From the IMG/VR virus record IMGVR_UViG_3300025010_000029, positions 1 to 64,000 of that record: a DNA stretch of 64,000 bases; one strand, 5' to 3'. A program made the translations under genes and the position numbers. This DNA is from a virus. How positions within the stretch are numbered: position 1 is the stretch's first letter; every line of letters begins with the position of its first letter. Below are positions 40,477-48,245 of this stretch, in pieces. The notes below the pieces were generated by a model, which was not told the DNA's origin, did not search any database, and saw nothing but the letters and a program-made list of their open reading frames with translations.

Positions 40477-40846
40477 TCCCTTGTTTTATAACAGGTGACA
40501 AGTCTCCTTCTTCCTGCTGTTCAGGAGATAAGGGACATTTTATAAATAAGGATGATTCTAAAGTATGAATAAATAAACCCTTGCATAAGAATACACCTTT
40601 ATTTCTAGCACTTGGTACATTCTGGAATTCAATTAAAGTATAACCTGCACGTAACAATTTAAGAGAATAAGACAATGGTGCAACAATGGCAATGGTTTTT
40701 TCTGAGGTAATAGATTGAATTTGATTGATGATGTCATCGTTAAAGGTTACATTATGTTGCTTTATATTGGCAATACCTAAACTTTCCAATGTTTTTACTT
40801 GACCATTTGTTAAAGCATGACGAGATAACCAGATTAATATTTTCAT
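40472..40846 (-). CDS. Conserved hypothetical with SRHxLTxxQ N-terminus
   Basis: 124 residues: MKILIWLSRHALTNGQVKTL and, about 60 residues on, TIAIVAPLSYSLKLLRAGYT. This SRHxxTxxQ...VAPL pattern is seen in many Firmicutes phage and plasmid proteins of unknown function, often near the CARF-fold group; a CARF-like Rossmann fold is possible. Function unknown. Confidence 0.55.
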   Translation of the reverse strand: MKILIWLSRHALTNGQVKTLESLGIANIKQHNVTFNDDIINQIQSITSEKTIAIVAPLSYSLKLLRAGYTLIEFQNVPSARNKGVFLCKGLFIHTLESSLFIKCPLSPEQQEEGDLSPVIKQGI

Positions 40847-40889
40847 TATTAAAAACCTCCTGTTTTATTATTGGTTAATTTTAAAGCAA

Positions 40890-40941
40890 AAATGCTTTAA
40901 TCAGGACATATTTATTTTATAATGTCCTGTTTAAAACACTC
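40890..40941 (-). repeat. Nested intergenic hairpin NH-21
   Basis: Outer GTGTTTTAA/TTAAAGCAT, inner AGGACAT/ATGTCCT. Confidence 0.65.
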
Positions 40942-40943
40942 TT

Positions 40944-41177
40944 TTAGTAAATCATAATATATTCTTTTGGATATTTTAAACAATAGGAAATAATGTTTAG
41001 TTCTAACCATTTCCATCCCTGGGAAGGTATGTAAACTAATTCTTTATATCCTATATAATTATTTATCCAGCATTCTATAGAAATTATGCAAGGATTAGTA
41101 CGTTTTTTAAATTCCTCCCATTCTTGGTCTGATATTTTAGGGAAATTCAACTTTAATAATATAGGTTGTTGTGTCAT
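40944..41177 (-). CDS. Hypothetical 77-aa protein
   Basis: Contains ISDQEWEEFKKRTNPCIISI and an aromatic, hydrophobic C-terminus. No family recognised. Confidence 0.5.
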   Translation of the reverse strand: MTQQPILLKLNFPKISDQEWEEFKKRTNPCIISIECWINNYIGYKELVYIPSQGWKWLELNIISYCLKYPKEYIMIY

Positions 41178-41203
41178 AATTGTAAAACCTCCTATGTTAT
41201 ATT

Positions 41204-41283
41204 TAAAACCTTAACAATAGGTACAATTAATTTAAACTCTTTAAAACAAGTCTATTAATTGTACCTATGTTTAAAATTTTAAA
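41204..41283 (-). repeat. Nested intergenic hairpin NH-22 (twin of NH-25)
   Basis: Outer AAAATTTTAA/TTAAGGTTTT, inner TAGGTACAATTAAT/ATTAATTGTACCTA. Almost identical to 42824-42901. Confidence 0.75.
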
Positions 41284-41288
41284 TAATG

Positions 41289-41696
41289 CTATCCTTCAAT
41301 TTGCTCAATGTCAAAGTTATCAAAAACCTTATGAAGCTTTTCACCTTGTCGCAAACAAGCTTTATATATTTTCAGATTTTCAGAATTTTCTGCATCATAA
41401 TCAAAATCATTGCAAAAACTGGTATATGTTGGGTAATATTCTTCAGTATAATAGAAATCTGATTTAATGCAAGCCATAACGGAATAGTACAGGTTTTCAG
41501 GATATATTATACCATTTTCTGTATTATTAATAGAATCATAAAACTTAAAGCCACATTTGGCTTTTGTTTCTTGGTTGGTACATGTTACACGATAGACATT
41601 CCTTAAACTAGCTTCTTGCCATGTAGGATGAAATTCTTCTGCAATAAAGGTAATAGTAACCTTGATGTTATTGTGCATTTTTTGAAAATTTTTCAT
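41289..41696 (-). CDS. Hypothetical 135-aa protein
   Basis: Beta-rich start (NNIKVTITFIAEEFHPTWQE), acidic C-terminal half (YPTYTSFCNDFDYDAENSEN). No family recognised. Confidence 0.5.
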   Translation of the reverse strand: MKNFQKMHNNIKVTITFIAEEFHPTWQEASLRNVYRVTCTNQETKAKCGFKFYDSINNTENGIIYPENLYYSVMACIKSDFYYTEEYYPTYTSFCNDFDYDAENSENLKIYKACLRQGEKLHKVFDNFDIEQIEG

Positions 41697-41737
41697 TTTA
41701 AAACCTCCTGTTTATTATTGTTTAATTTAAATCAAAA

Positions 41738-41801
41738 AATGTTTTAATCATGGCATTTTATTGTCTGTTATAAGATTATAAATGCCATGTTTAAAACATT
41801 C
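41738..41801 (-). repeat. Nested intergenic hairpin NH-23
   Basis: Outer AATGTTTTAA/TTAAAACATT (perfect), inner CATGGCAT/ATGCCATG. Confidence 0.75.
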
Positions 41802-42089
41802 TTAGTTATTTTTATTCTGATTTCTAAAATAATCTTTTTCATACCATGATGTATATTGTTCTTTTGTTACATACTGTACATAATACCTATCTTTATTATA
41901 ATAAGGTTTTTTAGTACAGATATTAATATTTTTTTGATCTGTTCTGTTTTTTGCGTTGTCTTCAACTATACAAGCTTCAGAGTAAGAGCTACATTCAAAA
42001 ACAAGCTTGTTAATTTTTCCCTTTGCTTTACCCCAACCAGACATAAATTTGTCAGTCATTGTTACATAATACTTTTTATTTTCTGGCAT
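41802..42089 (-). CDS. Hypothetical 95-aa protein
   Basis: Start ATG 42089 behind AACAGGAGGTTTTTAACA (a longer frame to 42146 crosses the hairpin region). Basic, Tyr/Lys-rich (PYYNKDRYYVQYVTKEQYTS). No family recognised. Confidence 0.5.
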   Translation of the reverse strand: MPENKKYYVTMTDKFMSGWGKAKGKINKLVFECSSYSEACIVEDNAKNRTDQKNINICTKKPYYNKDRYYVQYVTKEQYTSWYEKDYFRNQNKNN

Positions 42090-42132
42090 TGTTAAAAACC
42101 TCCTGTTATTATTGTTTAATTTTAAATCAAAA

Positions 42133-42187
42133 AATGCTTGATACAAGGGTTAAACAAGTAAATAATTTAACCCTTCAACAAACATTC
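42133..42187 (-). repeat. Nested intergenic hairpin NH-24
   Basis: Outer AATGTTTG/CAAGCATT, inner AAGGGTTAAA/TTTAACCCTT. Confidence 0.7.
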
Positions 42188-42189
42188 TT

Positions 42190-42504
42190 TTACCTATGCA
42201 TAGTGTTATGCAAGTTTATTAATGGGTCTCTTTGTGCAATTTCTTGGAATTCACCCCTTCTGTTTAATCTTGCCATGCATTCTAAATATTTGTAACCTGC
42301 CACATAGCCTTTATTAAAACCTTCATTTATTACAGAATATGCCATATTAAATTCTTCTGATTCTATAAAGGAAAAATGCATTCTTACTAATAATGGTTGG
42401 ATATTGTCAAATGTTACATATTTCATACTAGATAATATTGCCTTTGTTGTTACTTCAACATGTTTCATTGACATATTTTCTGATATTATAGCTTTTCTTG
42501 CCAT
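42190..42504 (-). CDS. Hypothetical 104-aa protein
   Basis: Helical repeat-like pattern (MAYSVINEGFNKGYVAGYKY). No motif recognised. Confidence 0.5.
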   Translation of the reverse strand: MARKAIISENMSMKHVEVTTKAILSSMKYVTFDNIQPLLVRMHFSFIESEEFNMAYSVINEGFNKGYVAGYKYLECMARLNRRGEFQEIAQRDPLINLHNTMHR

Positions 42505-42524
42505 ATAAAAACCTCCTGTTTAAA

Positions 42525-42573
42525 TTATTCGCAAAAACTCACTTGTTATTGTTAAGTGAGTTTTTGCGAATAA
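42525..42573 (-). repeat. Long perfect intergenic hairpin
   Basis: TTATTCGCAAAAACTCACTT pairs with AAGTGAGTTTTTGCGAATAA: 20 bp without mismatch and a 9-nt loop; no internal loop, unlike its neighbours. Confidence 0.7.
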
Positions 42574-42795
42574 TTAAATAAGCCATAATTTCCTTAATTC
42601 ATTAAATATTGCTAGTTTTGTATTTTTACCTGTAAGGTCTGCATATAAACCAATAATGCCAGCCAGATCATCATCTCCTTTTTTAATTCTTTCCATAACT
42701 TGGTCTAAATGGTGATAATTAACAGCCCTTTGATTAACTTTATAAAATTTCTCAGGATTATTAAAGGACATAACTTTTTTAGTCGCATTGTTCAT
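42574..42795 (-). CDS. Hypothetical 73-aa protein
   Basis: Helical (VNYHHLDQVMERIKKGDDDL). No family recognised. Confidence 0.5.
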   Translation of the reverse strand: MNNATKKVMSFNNPEKFYKVNQRAVNYHHLDQVMERIKKGDDDLAGIIGLYADLTGKNTKLAIFNELRKLWLI

Positions 42796-42823
42796 AGTGT
42801 TTAAAACCTCCTGTTAATTATTA

Positions 42824-42901
42824 TAAAACCTTAACAATAGGTACAATTAATTTAAACTCTTTAAAACAAGTCTATTAATTATACCCATGTTTAAAATTTT
42901 A
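42824..42901 (-). repeat. Nested intergenic hairpin NH-25 (twin of NH-22)
   Basis: ~75 nt near-identical to NH-22. The few differences in the inner stem (TAGGTACAA to TGGGTATAA on one arm) mostly keep pairing through G-T wobbles. Confidence 0.75.
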
Positions 42902-43423
42902 TAACAAATGCTTATCTCTTTTATTGTCTTTTTCCTTTTTGGATTTTTTTGATTCTATTTTTTCAGATCCATAGATATTCCTAATTTTTTCCATTGGTAT
43001 TGATTTTCTCCATTTTTTAGTTGTTTGGTCTTCAGAACACCAACTCCATAATTTTTTCTTACTTCTCCATATTAATCCAATTGCTTTTAATTCTTCCTTA
43101 ATGGGCTTAGTTATTCCTCCTACCCACAGCCAAGAACCGCATATTTCTATTTCCAAGTCTTGGAATTTTAATAATGCATCAATAACTTCCCTGAAAAAAT
43201 CATTAACATTGTGATTGTTAACATTAATAAATTCTTCACCAGACATTTTAATGTCTTTTAAATATTCGAAGGCTATTTCATAGTCTAAATTAATTCGCTT
43301 CATAATTTCCAGACACTTAGGGTCGCTGTTTAAATCAGGATGATACAATTTTGCAAGCTGTCTGTATTCCTTTTTCAATTCTACCAAGTTTTTACATGAT
43401 TTGAAGAATGTTAAATTTTTCAT
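42899..43423 (-). CDS. J-domain protein
   Basis: 174 residues. N-terminal LKKEYRQLAKLYHPDLNSDP contains the HPD tripeptide and surrounding helix II/III residues of DnaJ domains, then MKRINLDYEIAFEYL. The C-terminal half holds a Trp-rich region (WLWVGGITKPIKEELKAIGL, WRSKKKLWSW). J-proteins stimulate Hsp70; here it may recruit the host DnaK. First gene after the large gene-free region. Confidence 0.8.
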   Translation of the reverse strand: MKNLTFFKSCKNLVELKKEYRQLAKLYHPDLNSDPKCLEIMKRINLDYEIAFEYLKDIKMSGEEFINVNNHNVNDFFREVIDALLKFQDLEIEICGSWLWVGGITKPIKEELKAIGLIWRSKKKLWSWCSEDQTTKKWRKSIPMEKIRNIYGSEKIESKKSKKEKDNKRDKHLL

Positions 43424-44178
43424 AGTATAAAAACCTCCTGTTATTCTTTAATTTTAATTTTAAAATGCTTTTTAAAACCATTATTAAAAGCTTTATTGCC
43501 TACACTTTTTTATATATGGATTAAAACAACATTTTTATTAAAATGCTCTTAGTTATCCATAGTCTAAGCAAATGCTAGCTTAAAACAATTATACAATGAT
43601 TTTAAAAAGCATTTTAATAAATGCCTTTTGCTTCTCATTGTCATAGGAAAAAACTATCTTTTTAAATATCAGAAGAATATAAAACAGTAAAATGTACATT
43701 ATAGCTGATTTAGTATAATGTTATATTTTACAAAATATTCTCTGTGATTTTTTCAAGTTTTTTGCAGGTTGTTTTTACTTAGAGTTAAAGCCAACAACCA
43801 TAAAACAGACTTAAAGAAGCAAAAAAGCATTTAGTTATAAAATGCTTTAGGTATTACTTTTTGATTCGTTTTAGAGGTTTTTTATTGGTTTTTGTATTTC
43901 ATTTCCATTTAATAACTACTGCCATTATCCGAAGTTTTCATTAAGATAAGTAACAATCTTTACTAAAAAACTGTAAAACATACTCAAGTATACCTTAATA
44001 AATGCTTCGAACATGCTAAATATTTTGCCGTATCAGTTTAACAAGTCTAGTTATTTCACTTATTCCAAGGCTACTAATTAACAGAGTATCCCAACCAACG
44101 AAAAACAGTATTCTTGCCATTGCCAGTTCATTTAGTGGCAATTTAAATTCTCTAACAATTTCCTGTTTTCTGGAAAAT

Positions 44179-44211
44179 GAAGTCCTTCTCTTTTAACGGA
44201 GGAAGGGACTT
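44179..44211. terminator. Hairpin with U-rich tail on the plus strand
   Basis: GAAGTCCTTC ... GAAGGGACTT followed by TTGTTAATTTT on the plus strand; could terminate plus-strand transcripts or border the adjacent island. Confidence 0.4.
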
Positions 44212-44264
44212 TTGTTAATTTTCGCCTTGTATTTTAGCTTTTGTTAGACTTGTTTTTTTCCAAT

Positions 44265-44780
44265 TATGTATAATTCATTCCTATACATAACCGACCACGG
44301 GAGTATCCTACTTGAAAGGCTTTGAACCCCTCTTTGTTTCTCCAATGGATTTAGAACGATATCCCAATTGTTGACAACGCACGTTCCACAAGCTCTATAT
44401 AGTTATGAGTTTATCAAGATCCCTCCTTTGGTATTATGCACCCCTTCGACATTCCGCAGGCTTAACTTTTCAGTAAAATTTTTCGTCCTAGAGTGAGACT
44501 TCCCACTTTTTGGAATACTCCTTTTTACCTGTCTTGGGTAAACCACTCCCAAGCATTTTATAAAACCTTCGACTGCCAGCCTTCCTGCCCACATACACAT
44601 GCTTATGTATGCTACTCCAAGTCAAAAAAGGTTTTTTGATTTGTCTTACACTAAGAGTATACGCAAAAACTTTAAAACTTATGCATGATATTTTATGATA
44701 TTTTTAATTCTCTTCCTCTTTTCTTACTCCCACTTGTGGCTCCCCTGCCACACGCATAATATAACATATCTAAAAAATAG
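44265..44780 (-). other. GC-richer multi-hairpin island: candidate structured RNA or decayed mobile element
   Basis: Visibly more GC-rich than its surroundings. On the minus strand it folds locally into many stems: TGTGGC/GCCACA, CATACAT/ATGTGTATG, CTTGGG/CCCAAG, GAACG/CGTTC and TTATGTATA/TATACATAA. The only ORF (44403-44600) shows no protein signature and no SD. A large ornate RNA (ROOL/GOLLD-like, both phage-associated) or the RNA end of an IS605-type element are the leading ideas; I cannot match a specific family by eye. Confidence 0.4.
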
Positions 44781-44810
44781 AATCTAACCTGATATAATGC
44801 CATATTAAGC

Positions 44811-44887
44811 GAATTTAAAATATTAGCTTGCATTTGCTTAATATAGCTTTTGAAATCAGCTTTTTTCGTGAATTTAAAATATTAGCT
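44811..44887. repeat. 18-bp direct repeat pair
   Basis: GAATTTAAAATATTAGCT occurs at 44811-44828 and 44870-44887. Could be remnants of recombination or protein-binding iterons. Confidence 0.5.
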
Positions 44888-44892
44888 ATTTA

Positions 44893-44927
44893 AAAAACCC
44901 TTACATAATGCGGGTTGTAGGGTTTTT
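44893..44927. terminator. Bidirectional terminator-like hairpin
   Basis: AAAAACCCTTACA / TGTAGGGTTTTT, 12 paired bases with one bulge, with A-run before and T-run after on both strands. Confidence 0.55.
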
Positions 44928-45398
44928 GCAAAAAGTTTAAAAATTAAAATCAAATAAAAATTATGTTTTTTTGCTGATTATTTTAATAATCATTTTAAGG
45001 CTTTTTTAGACAGGTAAAAATGCTTGTAGGATATAACATACTTGATTTAATTTTGTCCTGCCTTAAACGGGCTTAAATTAAGGTTTAAATTGATTTTATA
45101 AAGATAGGGAAAAGGTATAATTTTAATGTGAGTTTAAAAAGCTTATTTTAAGGCTTATTTGAGAAGGTTTTTTGTTGGTAGCAGGTTTTTATATTTAGCA
45201 TGGCAAAAAGTAAGCTTAAACCGCATTGTAGAAGGTTTAAAAGGTATTTTATAGGCAGGGAAAATATTATTACTTCTATTAGAAGGAAAAAAAGAAAAGC
45301 GATCCAGTGTTGCCGTCCCAACAACACACATATTTTTATTACGTTTTTTACTTGTATGACTACAAAAAATTCTCTCTCCCAGTTGGTTGTTTGGAAAA

Positions 45399-45413
45399 TG
45401 AGAATGGTTCTCA
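45399..45413. promoter_or_regulatory. Fur-box-like palindrome 1
   Basis: TGAGAATGGTTCTCA is a 7-1-7 palindrome close to the Fur consensus TGATAATnATTATCA. No gene follows. Confidence 0.35.
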
Positions 45414-45439
45414 TTAATACATTACATAGTATTCATTAC

Positions 45440-45620
45440 TACTTCACATAGTAACATATAATATAATTTTCAATACCACATAATATATCATATAGTATTC
45501 ATTTCTATTATAATAGTAATATATAACATAGTATTAATTATTCTATAACATATCATATAGTATTAAAAACTACTTTATATATTACCATGTAGCATATTCC
45601 ATATTATTATATTACATAAT
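45440..45620. repeat. CATATAGTATT iteron-like repeats
   Basis: The words ACATAGTATT, CATATAGTATT and ACATATCATATAGTATT recur at least five times in this stretch, with similar spacing. Confidence 0.45.
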
Positions 45621-45750
45621 TTTAAATACTATATTCAATTCTGAATATTTTGAATTTATTGAATTATTTTATTTTTAAAACAGGTAAAAAGACAATTATA
45701 ACAAATGCATAAATTATATTATTTTGCGTTCTCTAACATCAATAAAGTAA

Positions 45751-45925
45751 AGTTAAAATTGATTTTAAAGCTATTAGAAGCTTCATACAGACACGAAAAG
45801 CTTTTTAGGTATTAAACCATTGGCAAAAAATTATACATAGGTTGTAGAGCAAATATCATGTACCAATGATTCTACAAGGGAAAATTCACTCTTGACAAAT
45901 GCTAAATATTATGATTCGCTGATTA
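45751..45925. repeat. Long direct repeat, copy A
   Basis: Shares ordered blocks with copy B: AGTTAAAATTGATTTTAA-type start, AAGCTTCATA, TTTTAGGTATTAAACCATTG, TGTACCAATGATT, TTGACAAAT, AATATTATGATTCGCT. Confidence 0.6.
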
Positions 45926-46031
45926 TTTTATGCATTTATCAGAATATTCTATTTATTTATGAATGGCACGTTTTTTGCTAATTCAAAAAGTATGCCAATA
46001 GAAAATAGCAAAAAATTATTGATTTTTTAAT

Positions 46032-46217
46032 CAAAAGTTAAAATCAATTTTAAGGCTTATATAAGCTTCATAGAGAGGAATTAATACTTTTAGGTATTAA
46101 ACCATTGCTTACGCAAATTTCGCTGAATACAGACGATCCAACAATTAACAACCTTGTACCAATGATTATATAAGGGTTTTTTGCCTATTGACAAATTAAA
46201 AATATTATGATTCGCTA
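46032..46217. repeat. Long direct repeat, copy B
   Basis: Same block order as copy A. CCATTG and CCAATG inside each copy can pair. A third, truncated copy (AGCTTTTAAAGTGATTTTAA ... TTTTAGGTATTG) lies at about 46857-46915. Confidence 0.6.
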
Positions 46218-46249
46218 CATAGCGAAAAGGATAATTAGTTTTAATTGAT

Positions 46250-46800
46250 TTTAGCATAAATCAGCGAAAAGAATTAATGGCATGATTTATGCAGATATAT
46301 TTGATTATTAATATATTTAATTATCCATATATAATGGTTTTAATATACATGAAGAATATAATATAGTGATATACATATATTTGAATTATATAATATACAG
46401 ATATTCATATATAGTATGATTAATATATAGTGATATTATTCTATATAATAATTAATATATAGTGATAATTAAATATTTGATAAATATAATATATAAATAT
46501 TCATATATACATTATTTAATATATACAGATAATTAAATATATTATATTTATAATATACAGATAGTCGAATATTCAAATATTATTATATACAATTAACATT
46601 ATATATTAATTATAATATATTTAATGATTATATTATACAATAAATAGTATATATTGATATTCAAATATTCAATATTTATAATATAATGATATTCATATAT
46701 ATAATTATCTATATATGGAATTATTTGAATATATAATTATTCGTATATTTGAATAATATATATGTATCATTTAATACAATTAATTGTCTCATATCATACA
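46250..46800. repeat. Extremely AT-rich iteron-like tract
   Basis: Almost pure A/T with recurring words ATATATAGTGATA, ATATACAGATA and ATATTCATATATA in imperfect tandem order. Low duplex stability would suit an unwinding element of an origin. Confidence 0.5.
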
Positions 46801-46999
46801 ATATGCATAATTCATGCCAGTATGATATGATACATTTTTTATTTTATAGCTGAATAGCTTTTAAAGTGATTTTAAGCTTCATATAGAGGGCTGAATACTT
46901 TTAGGTATTGTATGAGGTAAAATTATTTTTTGTGGCTGTATGAAGCTTATATAAAGAGGTGAAATAATTAGATATTATTTGATTTAATTAATAAAATTA

Positions 47000-47086
47000 G
47001 TGTATTAGTATGCTAGTACACTTAAAACAGTAGTGTCTGACTATGCAAACAGATAATTAAATTAGTGTATTAGTACGTTAGTACAC
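47000..47086. repeat. Two operator-like palindromes
   Basis: GTGTATTAGTATGCTAGTAC (47000-47021) and GTGTATTAGTACGTTAGTAC (47065-47086) are imperfect palindromes 65 bp apart. Confidence 0.5.
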
Positions 47087-47145
47087 CCAACGGAACCGAA
47101 GGTGTAGTCTTTCAGCTTGCCTCTATCGTTACCCATAACGAACAA

Positions 47146-47161
47146 TGTTCCACGTGGAACT
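47146..47161. promoter_or_regulatory. parS: parS-like centromere site
   Basis: TGTTCCACGTGGAACT differs from a perfect 16-bp chromosomal-type parS (TGTTnCACGTGnAACA) only at the last base. ParB/Spo0J proteins load at such sites. No ParB with the chromosomal signature is seen in this window, so host Spo0J or a gene outside the window would be the partner. Confidence 0.7.
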
Positions 47162-47320
47162 ATTCCGCTATTCCGCAATTGCGTATGTCAGTTAAAAATT
47201 CTAATATTACGGAATAACGGAGCATCGTAACACTTCATAAATTACGTGATTCCGTAATGTCGTAATTATTACTTATTTCCGTTATTCCGTTCTTACGTAA
47301 TTTCGTAATCTATCCGTCCC
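47160..47320. repeat. TTCCGTAAT / ATTACGGAA repeat cluster beside parS
   Basis: Multiple TATTCCG, TTCCGTAAT and TACGGAATA words in both orientations; ACGGAATAACGGA (47213-47225) and TCCGTTATTCCGT (47279-47291) form a perfect 13-bp inverted repeat. Confidence 0.6.
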
Positions 47321-47365
47321 TGCTTCAACTATTCCTGATAATATACATTATCAATAATATTATAA

Positions 47366-47380
47366 TGATTATCATTATCA
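47366..47380. promoter_or_regulatory. Fur-box-like palindrome 2
   Basis: TGATTATCATTATCA matches the 7-1-7 Fur consensus at 13 of 14 defined positions and lies against a possible minus-strand promoter (TTGACA 47404-47409, TAGAGT 47380-47385). Confidence 0.45.
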
Positions 47381-47389
47381 CTCTACATA

Positions 47390-47490
47390 TAGTATATTTC
47401 TCTTGTCAAATATCTATATATAGATTTTACCCGTATGACATACTATATATAGATTATTTTTAGCTTATACATACTATATATAGGGGGTAC
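47390..47490. repeat. ACATACTATATATAG repeats
   Basis: Two exact CATACTATATATAG copies plus related TATATATAGATT words; AT-rich protein-binding or unwinding element. Confidence 0.45.
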
Positions 47491-47544
47491 TTTACACATT
47501 GGAAATAATTTCCATCGCCAGGGGATGCCCTAGCACTTAAACCC

Positions 47545-47675
47545 CGACACTACGTGTCGAACTATACAACTATACAACTATACTATTTACTTTATACTTA
47601 CTTTACAATCAATTAACCAACTAACTAACCTCTCAATCAACTAATCACTTAACTATACAACTAAAACTTACCAAT
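47545..47675. other. Hairpin CGACAC/GTGTCG followed by a 116-nt G-free stretch
   Basis: After the CGACACTACGTGTCG palindrome (47545-47559) the plus strand has no G from 47560 to 47675, with AACTATACA tandem units and CTAAC words. Strong strand bias may reflect replication or an unstructured RNA. Confidence 0.5.
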
Positions 47676-48038
47676 GTAACATCAAATTATAACATTTAAC
47701 ATTATACCACTTATAAAATAACTAACTAAAAATCAGATTAACCACGAAAAATTTTTGGGTTTAAATCACCTGAGAAGGGAAAATATGCCCTAAAATGACG
47801 GTTTTTTTATCGAACTATCTTCCTTTATTTAAAACGAATTATGACTACAACCTTAATAATTATATAAGGTATACAATTTTCACAACTGATATTTATATTA
47901 TATCATTAATTAAACTGTCAATCAATTAATTTATTAATAACGGGGGCTATCTTTACACCACACTATACATTATACATAATAATAAAATTTCTATCGAAAT
48001 TTTCTTAGTTTTTTTTCTTGGTGTGATAATATATAGGG

Positions 48039-48076
48039 TTGACAAGGTTTATTCGTATTTTCTACAATACGTATTG
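48039..48076 (+). promoter_or_regulatory. Plus-strand promoter with overlapping palindromic operator
   Basis: TTGACA (48039-48044), 18-nt spacer, TACAAT (48063-48068). The perfect palindrome CAATACGTATTG (48065-48076) covers the -10 box. It is the only convincing plus-strand promoter seen and would read toward the terminator region at 48.2 kb. Confidence 0.5.
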
Positions 48077-48213
48077 GTATTTATATTGTAATATATATTG
48101 TAATATATACTATAATATATATAAATTTTTGTCATACACTCTCATATAGATATATCTCATCATAAACTGTTGGAGGTGTCATACAAATGTATCATAAAAA
48201 TATACAAAAAAAT

Positions 48214-48234
48214 AAACTGATATATAATCAGTTT
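48214..48234 (-). terminator. Rho-independent terminator of the relaxation/FtsK operon
   Basis: Minus strand: AAACTGAT, TATAT loop, ATCAGTTT, then ATTTTTTT. 12 nt after the last stop of the operon. Confidence 0.85.
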
Positions 48235-48245
48235 AATCATGTGTT

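Larger units (their letters stand above)
43424..48245. other. 4.8 kb gene-free region (putative origin/partition locus)
   Basis: No ORF here has protein-like composition with a convincing SD. The tract contains in order: AT-rich spacer with hairpins (43.4-44.2 kb), a GC-richer multi-stem island (44.27-44.78), 18-bp direct repeats and a bidirectional terminator-like hairpin (44.8-44.93), Fur-box-like palindrome (45.40), iteron-like CATATAGTATT repeats (45.44-45.6), two ~180-bp direct repeats (45.75-46.22), an extremely AT-rich stretch (46.25-46.8), paired GTGTATTAGTA palindromes and parS-like site (47.0-47.3), TATA-type repeats and a second Fur-like box (47.36-47.5), a G-free stretch (47.56-47.68) and a plus-strand promoter (48.04). 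Confidence 0.6.

Noticed and set aside
27581-42901. CRISPR-like array
   Set aside because: Units contain whole genes, arms differ in sequence and no constant repeat of 25-40 bp with short spacers exists.
44403-44600. 65-codon minus-strand ORF in the GC-richer island
   Set aside because: No SD, no family resemblance and composition driven by the GC of the island; an RNA or decayed element is more likely.
45148-45451. Overlapping ORFs on both strands (88 and 83 codons)
   Set aside because: Neither has an SD; they cover each other in the gene-free region and show no conserved motif.
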